Source of the DNA: Saprospiraceae bacterium
GTDB lineage: Bacteria; Bacteroidota; Bacteroidia; Chitinophagales; Saprospiraceae
Length of the DNA: 64,000 nucleotides
Direction of reading: 5' to 3'
Assembly (NCBI GenBank): GCA_020627705.1
Contig: JAHDGJ010000009.1
Location: 91,626-155,625, forward strand
In this document: positions 1 to 8,948 of the stretch, one piece after another
Layout of the letters: each line of letters starts with the position of its first letter
Position numbering within the stretch: position 1 is the first letter of the stretch
The notes under the pieces: generated by a model
What the model saw: the letters and a program-made list of their open reading frames with translations, nothing else
Databases searched by the model: none
What the model was told of the DNA's origin: nothing
Program-made: the position numbers and the translations under genes

Positions 1-130
1 TTTATGATTGGCATAAATAATATTTATAGTATTGCGAGTTGTTTTGAAAAGCACGTTTTTTTTTGAAGTGGGCTATTTTCATAACGTCTTGCGGGTTGTC
101 GCTCATAAATTTTTTCACAATGTCTAGGAT

Positions 131-1018
131 ATGAATTTTACTTTTCATCAATTAAAAATTTTTCTGGAGGTTATACGATGTCAGAATATTACTAAAGCTG
201 CTGAAAATATGTACATGTCTCAACCGGCACTGTCTATTCAGCTTAAAAATTTTCAAAAGCAATTTGATATTCCGCTGGTTGAAAGAAAAGAGAAAAAGAT
301 AGAGCTTACAGATTTTGGGAAATCAATTGCTCAAATAGCTAAAAATATATTGAGAGAGGCAGAAGGGCTGAACTACAAAACCAAAGAATATAAGGGCTTA
401 ATTACGGGCAAACTAAAGATATCTTCTGCGTCAACTGGTAAATATGTTATTCCGTATTTCTTAAGTGAATTTGTTCATCACTACCCGGGCATTGATCTCA
501 CACTAGATGTTTCCAATAAAACCACAGTTATTCAGCAACTTCAAAAAAATGAAATTGACTTTGCCTTGGTATCTGTTTTGCCAGAAAAATTAGAAACGCA
601 TGAAGAAATCTTACTTGAAAACAAGTTATATCTCATTGGTTCAACCGAGACTATAATAAAATCTCGTCCATTGATATATAGAGAAAATGGATCTGCGACG
701 AGAAGCTCAATGAGTCGTTATTTTCGAAATTCGACAAAACGAAAGAGTATTGAGCTGACGTCAAACGAAACGGTGAAACAAGCAGTAGTCGCAGGGTTAG
801 GGTATTCAATAATACCTTTAATTGGAATGAGAAATGAATTACAAAACAAAGATGTTTTTATTATCCCGGCAAAGGGATTGCCTATCCTGACACATTGGCG
901 ATTGATTTGGCTAAAGAGTAAGATTCTTTCGCCAGTTGCATTAGCTTATTTGGAATTTATAAGAAAAGAAAAGGAGAATATTATTAAGAAGCATTTTGAC
1001 TGGTACGTAGGATATTAG
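131..1018 (+). CDS. LysR family transcriptional regulator
   Basis: This is a 295-residue LysR-type regulator, the usual length for the family. A winged helix-turn-helix occupies about residues 1-62, with the typical run ITKAAENMYMSQPALSIQ. A periplasmic-binding-protein-like effector domain follows from about residue 90. It should bind DNA as a tetramer and respond to a small co-inducer that cannot be read from the sequence. The ATG at 131 places the helix-turn-helix at the normal distance from the N-terminus. The convergent neighbour is a TonB receptor, and the gene's own target is not obvious because no divergent partner lies within the window. A shared terminator follows the stop codon. Confidence 0.93.
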   Translation: MNFTFHQLKIFLEVIRCQNITKAAENMYMSQPALSIQLKNFQKQFDIPLVERKEKKIELTDFGKSIAQIAKNILREAEGLNYKTKEYKGLITGKLKISSASTGKYVIPYFLSEFVHHYPGIDLTLDVSNKTTVIQQLQKNEIDFALVSVLPEKLETHEEILLENKLYLIGSTETIIKSRPLIYRENGSATRSSMSRYFRNSTKRKSIELTSNETVKQAVVAGLGYSIIPLIGMRNELQNKDVFIIPAKGLPILTHWRLIWLKSKILSPVALAYLEFIRKEKENIIKKHFDWYVGY

Positions 1019-1051
1019 TACTAAGAAAGCTTATGGTTAGCGTTGGTTTCA

Positions 1052-1089
1052 AAAAAAAAGAGCTTTGAATTATCAAAGCTCTTTTTTTA
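1052..1089. terminator. Bidirectional intrinsic terminator
   Basis: A perfect stem made of AGAGCTTTGA and TCAAAGCTCT with an ATTA loop is flanked by an A-run on one side and a T-run on the other. It can therefore end transcription of both the LysR gene (+) and the TonB receptor (-). Confidence 0.85.
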
Positions 1090-1107
1090 TATCCGAACTA
1101 CGAAAGC

Positions 1108-4005
1108 TTAGTTCGCAAATTGATCATAGGTCAAAGTAAGGTGTATCATTCTTCCAATAAATGGACCACCATAATTTGTTCTATAGATATCTTTTAAAAT
1201 GTTTGTAGCACCCAGTTTAATAGTTGTTTTGTACTCAGATAATTTATACCCAATCTGAGCGTCTAAAGTTTGGTAAGCAGGAATCGTTCCTTCTCCAAAT
1301 GAACTTGTGAAGAAATGCTCTTCTTGCCATCTGTAGCTTACACCACCAGAAAGATTTTTAATAATTTTTCTATTGGATAAACCAATGTTAAACTTATTTC
1401 TTGGAGTGTTAAAAGAAGGATCATATTGCTCGAAACCAGTTGGTAAATCATCTGCTACATCAAAATCATTGAAGGTATAATTTGCAGAAAGTTTCCAATT
1501 CTTCTTATCTCCAATGAGATATTCAGTACTCAAAGAAACTCCGTAAGATGAAATATCAACAGGTGCATTGAAGTAAGGCCTCCATGTTGTTCCAGCAGGA
1601 ACTAGATTTCCTTTGTGCTCCGTGTCATTCTTGCTGATTACATTGTTTTGAGTAATAAAGTCATTATAAATATTATAGTACCCAACTACATCAACAAACA
1701 ACTTATTGTTGCTCATACCTTTATAACCAATCTCGTATGTTTTTAATTTTTCAGGTCTAACATAGTCTAAATACTGCTCCACCAACAAAGACTCGTCTCT
1801 TGTCTCTGCACTAGATCCAGAACCTAAATACGCAGCATAAGAAGCTTCTGACCACGCTCCTCCTTCATAGATTCCATAACGTTCTGCATTTTCTCTCGTT
1901 CCTCCTAGTAAGATATTACTGGTTGGGAAATAGATATATTGTCCTTGTGTTGTTGGATTTCTAAATCCTGTTTGGTATGATACTCTGAAATTGTGGTTTT
2001 TATTCTCACCCGCAGAGTAAACCACAGATATCCTTGGACTAAATTGACCATCAAAGTTTTCGTTCTTGTCATATCGAATCGATCCTTTGAGTTTTAGTCG
2101 ATCGTCCATTAAAGACTTTGATGCTTGTGTATATACACCATATTCACTGATGTTAATTCTTTCATTAACTCCTGTGCCTTCAGGATCTTCGTTAAATACG
2201 GTACCATCAGTAAACAGACTATACCTTCTAAAGTTTCCACCCACCTGTAAGCCTATATCACCACCAATGGCCTCACTAAGATCATACTGGCCTTCAACAT
2301 GATCCATGTGAGAATCATCAATAAACCCAGCACCACCTCTTTGGAAAAGTCCTGTCCGTACGCCTTCCAATAATTCATTAAATCTTGCAGATCCAACCTC
2401 AGGGCGTGCCTCTCCACTTGCTAATTTAAACAGCTCAAGTGCTGCAAGTCTTTGAAACTCCGGATCAGGATTTAGACCACCAAATAAAGCAGGACCAAAT
2501 ACTCCTGACAATTGTTCCCACTGTGACATGGGCAAAGAGGAAAATCCACCAGCATCCGCAAATGCTTTAGCAGCTGCAGCATTACTACCAGGCAGTGCAT
2601 TCCAAAGATTGGCAGCTACCGCCCATCCGCCTTGTAGTGGAATAGTAACGTCTTGTCCTTGATAGTTAAATGTAGCGTCTTGTGCAAAAATAGTAGGGAA
2701 GATGCCCTCGTTCACAAAAGCACCTAATGCCGTCATATTATAAGAATCTCCATCGTCTGTTTTTGATCTATAAGCTCTGATGTTCCACTTGTCAGAATTT
2801 AATTCAAACTTGGTGAAAGTCTGCACTAAGTCTCTCAAAGCATATCTTTCTGATCCTTGGTAAACAGAAGATCCTGAACCCCACTGGTAACTGAAGTTTG
2901 CTTCAATGTTGTCGTTTATTCTATAGAACAAGGCACCATTGAGTTTTAAACTTTTTGCATCTCTATTGTCTAACAAATCTTCTTCGTTCCATCCTGTTCT
3001 TTTCAAACCTGTACCCACTGGAATAGGTACTTCATCACCGTATGCATTTATACCATCAAACGTTGCTCCTCCAAAAAAGGATTCGCTTCCTGCAGCGAAA
3101 GGATCTGGGGCTCTTTGGGTCTCGTAATCGTTGGCTTCCCAATCTTGTGCTTGGAGTAAACTCGCATTAACCTTAAACGCAAATTTGTCGTTAAATGCTT
3201 TTGCATACCGTATGGATCCACCGTAATAAGGATCTGTAGAAACTCCATCTGTCATACCTGATTTAAGTTGAACACTTAAACCTTGATAGTTAAATGGACT
3301 TTTACTATTCATGATCAATATTCCGTTGAAGGCATTCGGCCCATAAAGTGCCGATGCTGCTCCAGGAATCATTTCTATATTTTTGATATCCAAATCCGGA
3401 ATTCCCACAATACTACCCGTTGGGAAATTCAACAAAGGCGCAGCATTGTCGATTCCGTCTTGCAACTGTATAAAACGTGTGTTTCCGTGCGCAGCAAAAC
3501 CTCTGGCATTTATGGAGTTAAAAGTGACAGAAGCTTGTGTGTGATGGACGCCTTTCAATTTGCTAATTTCATCATAGTAATCTGAAGACGTTGATTGTTG
3601 TAAAGCAAGCAAATCCAACTTTTCGATCGTTACTGGCGATTGAAGAATACTTTCTTCAACTCGAGAGGCAGAAACAACAATCTCGTTTGCTACAATAGAC
3701 TCCGTTCCTAACGAAACATCAATAGATTGGCCATTTTCGCTAACAGTAACCGTTTGAGAACCAAATCCTACCAAAGAGAAGGTCAGTTGATAAGGCAACT
3801 CTTTGGTTGTGGTTAAGGTGTAAGAACCATCGAGATCAGAAATAGTACCTGAGACTGTTCCGACGACCAAGATATTTACGCCTATGAGCGCTTCGCCATT
3901 ATCAGCGTCTCTCACAACTCCAGAAACACTGTTTTGTGCAAAAAGTCCCGCACCTATCAGGACCAATGCAAATGATAATAAGTTTTTAAACAATAGTTTT
4001 TTCAT
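1108..4005 (-). CDS. TonB-dependent outer membrane receptor
   Basis: This 965-residue protein has a signal peptide (residues 1-23, ending FAQ). A carboxypeptidase-D-regulatory-like beta-sandwich follows at about 25-110 (SGVVRDADNGEALIGVNI). A TonB plug lies at about 120-235, with ALYGPNAFNGILIMNSK at its end. A large outer-membrane beta-barrel extends to the C-terminus. It is expected to import a TonB/ExbBD-energised substrate such as a siderophore, cofactor or oligomer. There is no SusD partner next to it, so it is not a SusCD pair and the substrate is unknown. The ATG start gives the signal peptide. A perfect 7-bp inverted repeat lies just upstream and may be an operator. Confidence 0.93.
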   Translation of the reverse strand: MKKLLFKNLLSFALVLIGAGLFAQNSVSGVVRDADNGEALIGVNILVVGTVSGTISDLDGSYTLTTTKELPYQLTFSLVGFGSQTVTVSENGQSIDVSLGTESIVANEIVVSASRVEESILQSPVTIEKLDLLALQQSTSSDYYDEISKLKGVHHTQASVTFNSINARGFAAHGNTRFIQLQDGIDNAAPLLNFPTGSIVGIPDLDIKNIEMIPGAASALYGPNAFNGILIMNSKSPFNYQGLSVQLKSGMTDGVSTDPYYGGSIRYAKAFNDKFAFKVNASLLQAQDWEANDYETQRAPDPFAAGSESFFGGATFDGINAYGDEVPIPVGTGLKRTGWNEEDLLDNRDAKSLKLNGALFYRINDNIEANFSYQWGSGSSVYQGSERYALRDLVQTFTKFELNSDKWNIRAYRSKTDDGDSYNMTALGAFVNEGIFPTIFAQDATFNYQGQDVTIPLQGGWAVAANLWNALPGSNAAAAKAFADAGGFSSLPMSQWEQLSGVFGPALFGGLNPDPEFQRLAALELFKLASGEARPEVGSARFNELLEGVRTGLFQRGGAGFIDDSHMDHVEGQYDLSEAIGGDIGLQVGGNFRRYSLFTDGTVFNEDPEGTGVNERINISEYGVYTQASKSLMDDRLKLKGSIRYDKNENFDGQFSPRISVVYSAGENKNHNFRVSYQTGFRNPTTQGQYIYFPTSNILLGGTRENAERYGIYEGGAWSEASYAAYLGSGSSAETRDESLLVEQYLDYVRPEKLKTYEIGYKGMSNNKLFVDVVGYYNIYNDFITQNNVISKNDTEHKGNLVPAGTTWRPYFNAPVDISSYGVSLSTEYLIGDKKNWKLSANYTFNDFDVADDLPTGFEQYDPSFNTPRNKFNIGLSNRKIIKNLSGGVSYRWQEEHFFTSSFGEGTIPAYQTLDAQIGYKLSEYKTTIKLGATNILKDIYRTNYGGPFIGRMIHLTLTYDQFAN

Positions 4006-4024
4006 GTTACAATATTATTTGTTT

Positions 4025-4039
4025 TAGCCTAGTAGGCTA
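4025..4039. promoter_or_regulatory. Inverted repeat upstream of TonB receptor (possible operator)
   Basis: TAGCCTA-G-TAGGCTA is a perfect 7-bp inverted repeat with a one-base centre, 20 nt upstream of the receptor start codon. On the minus strand a near -7 box (TACTTTTA, plus positions 4043-4050) lies just upstream, which would put the repeat near the transcription start. It could be a protein operator or a small 5' hairpin. Its function is inferred from position only. Confidence 0.3.
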
Positions 4040-4113
4040 TCATAAAAGTATCAAAATTGATGAGAATTTCAGATTAATATTAGTTGATACTTAAGGACAA
4101 GAAAACAAAATTT

Positions 4114-4995
4114 TTACTCTTTGTTAAGAAAATGAAGAAGTTTATAAAAATCAAGTTTTCTCAAAGATGGATTTGGTGACAATAAATTTTTCCTCAATGA
4201 GTCCTCATTTCTTTTCAACCAGTTGAGGACTAAAGGTGTGAGCCTTAGTTTGTCTATCCAATCAGCAGCTTTTGTTAGCCTAGTTTCAACAATTTTACCT
4301 TCTTTAATTAAGTTTTTTAAGTTCTCAATGCCCACTTCGGTTTTGGCCAAAAAGTCAACAGATTTTTCTAAACCCAAATGTTCTAAAGGGTTGTCAATAT
4401 GAAGAATATCGATTTCAAACTTTTTAAGTTTTTCTGCGAAAGCAAGATCCTCATAGCCATATCCCTCTATACTTTCATCAAACTTGATATCCAAAAATAT
4501 ATCGCTGCGAATTAAAAAGTTGTTGCTCATAAAGTTGAGATATGGACGCCTTTTACGTTTTTTAGCCGGTAAGGCCTCTCGTTGAGAACCATACTTCCAG
4601 TGCAGTGTTTTGCTTTTTGCTCTGGGTTTTGATTTTTTATAAATTCTTCCTCCATAGACAACTTCACATTCGTTGGCAATTTCTTTTTTATATCTCTTTA
4701 TATACGTTGCGTATTTCACCTTACTGTCGCAATCCATAAAAAGCATGTAATCAAAGCTTGCTACCGAGGCTAGTTTGTTTCTGATCTTTGACCTTCCAAA
4801 ATTTTCGGAAAGTTCGACGTAATTGACTCCCATTAAATGAAGAATGGCCTGGTTCTTTGCTTTGAACTGCCTTTGAGATCCGTCATCAAAGCATATGATT
4901 TCGTAATTGATCTTTGCTTTTACGCATTGTTCAACCAATTTGGAAACCAATTGGGTAACATCAAAATTGTAAATAGGAATCAGTATTGAAATCAT
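4114..4995 (-). CDS. Family 2 glycosyltransferase
   Basis: This 293-residue GT-A fold enzyme starts with the family 2 opening ISILIPIYN. It has FDDGS at 36-40 for nucleotide binding, the metal-binding DCD at 88-90, and the acceptor-side acidic motif YEDLAFAEKL at about 181-190 (E182, D183). It should transfer a sugar from a nucleotide sugar to a surface glycan, lipid or protein acceptor. No membrane segment is evident, so it is probably cytosolic or peripheral. It stands alone between the TonB receptor and divergent mqnE, so the acceptor cannot be inferred. The C-terminal 100 residues are rich in Lys and Leu and lack a recognisable second domain. Confidence 0.88.
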   Translation of the reverse strand: MISILIPIYNFDVTQLVSKLVEQCVKAKINYEIICFDDGSQRQFKAKNQAILHLMGVNYVELSENFGRSKIRNKLASVASFDYMLFMDCDSKVKYATYIKRYKKEIANECEVVYGGRIYKKSKPRAKSKTLHWKYGSQREALPAKKRKRRPYLNFMSNNFLIRSDIFLDIKFDESIEGYGYEDLAFAEKLKKFEIDILHIDNPLEHLGLEKSVDFLAKTEVGIENLKNLIKEGKIVETRLTKAADWIDKLRLTPLVLNWLKRNEDSLRKNLLSPNPSLRKLDFYKLLHFLNKE

Positions 4996-5077
4996 CGCTT
5001 AAAAAAAGTGCAATTTAATATTTCTAAAAAGCAACTTCTGTGAGTAAAGTTTGTTATTTGCTTAATACTTTCGTTCT

Positions 5078-6271
5078 ATGAGCAAAGCAATCGAATTATT
5101 GATTCAACAAAAAGACCTTCCCCATGAGGCTAGGGATATTGCCCAAAAGGTGCTGGATAAAGCAAGAATTTCAGTTCAAGAAGCAGAATGGTTATATGCC
5201 CATGGTGAATTATCTTATTTAGGGGTGTTGGCCAATGCCATAAAAGAGGACAAGCAAGGAGATAAAGTATATTTTAATAAGAATTTCCATGTCGAACCTA
5301 CAAACGTTTGCTTGTACACTTGTACTTTTTGCAGTTATTCGAGAATGATCAAAAAGAGAGAAAATGGTTGGGAATATTCTCTTGAGGAAATCATGGATAT
5401 TATAAAATCCTACGACCAACAAGATGTTACAGAAGTGCATATTGTAGGTGGGGTACTGCCACAATATGATGTTACTTTTTATAGTGAATTGTTCAAAGCC
5501 ATTCGTACTCATCGCCCGGATCTTCATATAAAAGCTCTTACTCCAGTAGAGTACCATTACATTTTTAAAAAGGAAAAGATCAGTTATGAACAGGGAATGA
5601 AGTTGATGGTGGATGCTGGCTTGGATTCTATGCCTGGTGGAGGCGCTGAGATTTTTCACCCAGAAATTAGAGATCAAATAGCAGGCGGGAAATGCAATGC
5701 GGAGCAATGGTTGAATATCCACGAGATATTACATGGCCTAGGTAAAAGAAGCAACGCCACCATGCTCTATGGGCACATTGAAGATTTTTCTCATCGGGTT
5801 CATCACATGGAGCAACTTCGAATTTTACAGGATAAGACGGGTGGATTCCAAACGTTTATCCCTCTGAAGTTTCGAAACAAAGACAATGAGATGTCTCATT
5901 TGGCTGAAGTCGGAGTGGTTGATGACCTCAAAAATTATGCGATTGGACGAATCTTTTTGGACAATTTCGATCACGTAAAAGCCTATTGGCCCATGATTGG
6001 AAGAGACACTGCAGTGATGTCTTTGGCTTTTGGGGTAGACGACTTGGATGGGACAATAGACGATACGACCAAGATTTATTCTATGGCTGGATCTGAGGAG
6101 CAAAGTCCGTCCTTAAGCACAGAACAATTGGTAAAAATGATTCGGTCAGTAAATCGAACTCCAATAGAAAGAGACACGCTGTATAATGTGGTTAGAGAAT
6201 TTGAAGGAGTGGTTTTTGAGGATGATACTAAATACAAAGGCTACACCTCCTTGCCAGTGGTAAATAATTAA
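5078..6271 (+). CDS. mqnE: Aminofutalosine synthase, radical SAM
   Basis: This 397-residue radical SAM enzyme carries the 4Fe-4S motif CLYTCTFC (C78, C82, C85). It also has the CofH/MqnE-type C-terminal section with SLAFGVDDLDGTIDDT. MqnE joins the chorismate-derived enolpyruvyl-benzoate made by MqnA to SAM to give aminofutalosine, the second step of futalosine-type menaquinone synthesis. The length and the DDLDGT motif fit MqnE better than the cyclase MqnC. mqnA lies 4.7 kb downstream on the same strand, with the sphingolipid operon between them, so the pathway is clustered but not in one operon. A TACTTTCG element just before the start resembles a -7 box. Confidence 0.9.
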   Translation: MSKAIELLIQQKDLPHEARDIAQKVLDKARISVQEAEWLYAHGELSYLGVLANAIKEDKQGDKVYFNKNFHVEPTNVCLYTCTFCSYSRMIKKRENGWEYSLEEIMDIIKSYDQQDVTEVHIVGGVLPQYDVTFYSELFKAIRTHRPDLHIKALTPVEYHYIFKKEKISYEQGMKLMVDAGLDSMPGGGAEIFHPEIRDQIAGGKCNAEQWLNIHEILHGLGKRSNATMLYGHIEDFSHRVHHMEQLRILQDKTGGFQTFIPLKFRNKDNEMSHLAEVGVVDDLKNYAIGRIFLDNFDHVKAYWPMIGRDTAVMSLAFGVDDLDGTIDDTTKIYSMAGSEEQSPSLSTEQLVKMIRSVNRTPIERDTLYNVVREFEGVVFEDDTKYKGYTSLPVVNN

Positions 6272-6370
6272 GAAGATGAATTAAAAACTAGGTTAAAAGT
6301 TTTTTAAAACTTCTAAATCTTGGGTCCAAATAGCAAGATGTGCGATTCGCATTATTGATGCCAACGGGCG

Positions 6371-6760
6371 TTATTTTTCATCAATGGATTCGATGAGGTC
6401 TTCTAGTGCCTTAAAGATATCGCCAGATTCTTCTTTATATTTTTCTAATAAGACTTTGATTTCTTCATCTTCCGCAAATTCTTCGATTTTCGCTCGCCAA
6501 ATGGCAGTATCCTTGAGCATTTCTTTTCCTTTTACTTGAAGCTCGTCAGCGATATCTTTGATCTTATCCATTTCCTCTCCATCAATGAATTTCTTTGCTT
6601 TTTCTCCAAAAACATCAATGAGTTCTTTGATATCCTCAGAGGCTTGGTCAATTTGTTGAGAGGGCTTTGGTGGAGCATCGGCCTTTTTTGTTGTAGGTCC
6701 TTCACATGAATAAAGAAAGATTAAGAATAGGGAAGTGACTAGAGTATACAAGGATTTCAT
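6371..6760 (-). CDS. Small helical lipoprotein, unknown function
   Basis: This 129-residue protein has a lipoprotein signal (hydrophobic stretch, then LYSC with acylated C19). The mature part is charged and rich in Lys, Glu and Asp, and is probably all helix. It matches no family that I recognise. It is the last gene after the ceramide-type operon, 47 nt beyond the reductase gene, and may be co-transcribed with it. Its composition resembles the small secreted helical protein at 44311-44685, but no homology is claimed. Confidence 0.7.
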   Translation of the reverse strand: MKSLYTLVTSLFLIFLYSCEGPTTKKADAPPKPSQQIDQASEDIKELIDVFGEKAKKFIDGEEMDKIKDIADELQVKGKEMLKDTAIWRAKIEEFAEDEEIKVLLEKYKEESGDIFKALEDLIESIDEK

Positions 6761-6807
6761 CGGAGATGTTTTACTTCGAATGATAAATATAGGGTGTTCT
6801 TTTCAAA

Positions 6808-7806
6808 CTACTTCAACCAACCATTGGCAAGATACCAATCTGCGGTTTTCTTGATGCCTTCTTCAAGATTTACAGATGCATGAAAATTAAAATCCCTCAC
6901 TAAGTCTTGCGTGTCAACAACCCAATTTCTAGCTTTTAATTCATTTACTTTATCAGAATTAAGCGGAGGTAGATTGCCTCTTAGTTTTCCAAATTGTTCA
7001 CTGGTAAAGGCAACGGCCTTAAGCATGAAGATGGGGAGACTCAATTTGATCGTGGATTTACTTAACGCCTCGCTGATGAGGGCATTTAGCATTTTAGCGT
7101 TGTATTTGTTTCCATCTGAAACCAGATAAAATTTATTGCTATGTTTTGATTTTAAAGCAATGAAAATTAAACGGACCAAATCTTCCACATATATAAAAGA
7201 TAAAAACTGCTTGTCGAGTCCAACATGAAGTTCGATCCCTTTATTGATGATTTCGAATTGAGTAAACAAATCTTTTTCTCTCGGTCCATATACAGCCGTT
7301 GGCCTAATGCCAATGTACTCTAATTTGTGGGCATCCGATTTTAAAAAGTCTTCTGCTTTTTTCTTACTTCTCCCGTAAGCCGTAACAGGAACGGCTTTCG
7401 AATCATTTCGTACAATGTTGTCTTTTTTGTCATCTCCTGGCCCCAAAGCAGCTAGGCTAGACATGAAGATGAATTTTTTTAAGGAAAGTTTGGCAGCTTG
7501 GATTTGGCTTACTAGATTTCTTAAATACGTAACATTTACCTTGTCATAAGTCTTTTGATCTTTTGCCTTTGTTAATCCAGCATTATGAATGATATAATCA
7601 AATTGATGCTCTTTTAATTGGGAAAGGAGCAAGGCTTGATTTTCAAAATCCATGTAGAGGAAATTAATCCTTTCGTCCGTAAGGTAGATTTTGCTGCTTG
7701 TTTTTCTTAAGCCAGCCCAAACTTCATAGCCTTGATTTAAAGCTTCCTCTACAAGATATCCTCCGATAAATCCGCTAGAACCTGTAACTAATACTTTGAA
7801 AGCCAT
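6808..7806 (-). CDS. NAD-dependent epimerase/reductase, probable ceramide-pathway reductase
   Basis: This 332-residue extended short-chain dehydrogenase has a Rossmann motif TGSSGFIGG (residues 8-16) and the catalytic triad parts S116/S117 and Y144xxxK148 (YGRSK). It is the third gene of a tight operon, 8 nt after the GNAT gene, behind serine palmitoyltransferase. In Caulobacter the epimerase-family protein CerR of the spt-bcerS-cerR set reduces the 3-keto group of the sphingoid base or oxidised ceramide. By context the same job is inferred here. From sequence alone it could equally be a sugar epimerase or a dihydroflavonol-reductase-like enzyme. Confidence 0.85.
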   Translation of the reverse strand: MAFKVLVTGSSGFIGGYLVEEALNQGYEVWAGLRKTSSKIYLTDERINFLYMDFENQALLLSQLKEHQFDYIIHNAGLTKAKDQKTYDKVNVTYLRNLVSQIQAAKLSLKKFIFMSSLAALGPGDDKKDNIVRNDSKAVPVTAYGRSKKKAEDFLKSDAHKLEYIGIRPTAVYGPREKDLFTQFEIINKGIELHVGLDKQFLSFIYVEDLVRLIFIALKSKHSNKFYLVSDGNKYNAKMLNALISEALSKSTIKLSLPIFMLKAVAFTSEQFGKLRGNLPPLNSDKVNELKARNWVVDTQDLVRDFNFHASVNLEEGIKKTADWYLANGWLK

Positions 7807-7814
7807 AGAAAGAA

Positions 7815-8939
7815 TTAAAGCGGCTTGGAATAAAGACGATAAGTTTTGTAGAGTTGTCCATTAAGTTTTTCAGCCGCCGCTCGCATAGGGCCATTAGATT
7901 CTAAAATCCACGAAGCTTCTCCTCCGTCTAGTTTTCGTTTTCTAGCTTCTGCAATGTTTTTAGCAAAAAAGATGGCTTCGATGCCTTTCATTCTAAATTC
8001 TTCTACAACGCCAGAGGCAACAATTCTTACTGAATTAACTTTCTTTTTATTCAGTAAAAGTTTTAGGATGTTAAATGGAAACAATCTTCCTTTTTTGAAA
8101 TTCTTTGTTATTTCATTGATGTTAGGAAGACTGATAGAAAAACCCACAGCCTCATCTCCTTTTTCTGCCACGTATGCAAAATCCTTATCGACCAGAAGTT
8201 TAAGGCCATCTGCTAGATGCTTGAATTCCGCATCTGTAAAAGGGACAAAACCCCAGTTTTTCTCCCATGCTGAATTATATATTTTTTTCACTTTGGCCAC
8301 TTCGTTTTTCCAATCTTTTGGATTTAGGTTTCGCACTGAGATGCCCTTGGATTGAAGTCTTTCTTCTAGCTTGTTGGAGAGGCTTAGATATTTTTCGGAA
8401 GCTTCATTGGATTTAATATAATATGCGTATAAATCCATTTCTTTTTTGAACCCATACTGTTCAACTAAGTGTTCATAGTACGGCGCATTGTAGGTCATCA
8501 TTATTTTGGGAGAGTTCTCAAAACCATTGATGAGTAAGCCAGCAGTTTCGTTGGTGCTGAAATTTGTAGGACCCATAACTTGGTCAAAGCCTTTTGATTT
8601 TAGATATGTTGAGGCTTTTTCGAATAGGGCAGTACTGACTTCAGTTGAATTAATACAATCGAAAAAACCAAAGAATCCAACATTGCTCGAGTGATATTGG
8701 TTGTATCTCGGGTTGCTGATGGCGCTGATGCGTCCTACAATTCTATCCCCATCATATGCCAGAAAATTTTTGACCTCACCATATTCATAGAATGGATATT
8801 TTTTGGTGTCAAACATTTCTTTTTGAGCTAGATAAAGCTCTGGAACATAATACGCGTCATCTGCATAAAGGTCATGTGCAAAATCAATAAAGTTCTTTAT
8901 TTCGCGCTTGGAAGAAACTTCTAGAATGGAGACCGACAT
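7815..8939 (-). CDS. GNAT-fold acyltransferase, probable bacterial ceramide synthase
   Basis: This 374-residue protein resembles the YghO/GNAT-like family. Its N-terminal part has DGDRIVGRISAI, and its C-terminal GNAT core has DEAVGFSISLP followed by VVEEFRMKGIEAIFF, an acyl-CoA pyrophosphate loop region. Bacterial ceramide synthase (bCerS) of Caulobacter is also a GNAT-fold enzyme that N-acylates the product of serine palmitoyltransferase. Its position between spt (9-nt gap) and the reductase (8-nt gap) supports this role. The assignment is an inference from operon context. No transmembrane segment is evident, which agrees with a soluble bacterial CerS rather than the eukaryotic membrane type. 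Confidence 0.82.
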   Translation of the reverse strand: MSVSILEVSSKREIKNFIDFAHDLYADDAYYVPELYLAQKEMFDTKKYPFYEYGEVKNFLAYDGDRIVGRISAISNPRYNQYHSSNVGFFGFFDCINSTEVSTALFEKASTYLKSKGFDQVMGPTNFSTNETAGLLINGFENSPKIMMTYNAPYYEHLVEQYGFKKEMDLYAYYIKSNEASEKYLSLSNKLEERLQSKGISVRNLNPKDWKNEVAKVKKIYNSAWEKNWGFVPFTDAEFKHLADGLKLLVDKDFAYVAEKGDEAVGFSISLPNINEITKNFKKGRLFPFNILKLLLNKKKVNSVRIVASGVVEEFRMKGIEAIFFAKNIAEARKRKLDGGEASWILESNGPMRAAAEKLNGQLYKTYRLYSKPL

Positions 8940-8948
8940 TACTATGTC

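Noticed and set aside
2066..3585. Several plus-strand frames inside the TonB receptor gene
   Set aside because: All are antisense to a full-length receptor with complete domains. No motif, signal or promoter supports them.
5219..5722. A 167-residue minus-strand frame inside mqnE
   Set aside because: It is antisense to a well-supported radical SAM gene, has no motif or signal, and reads as a shadow.
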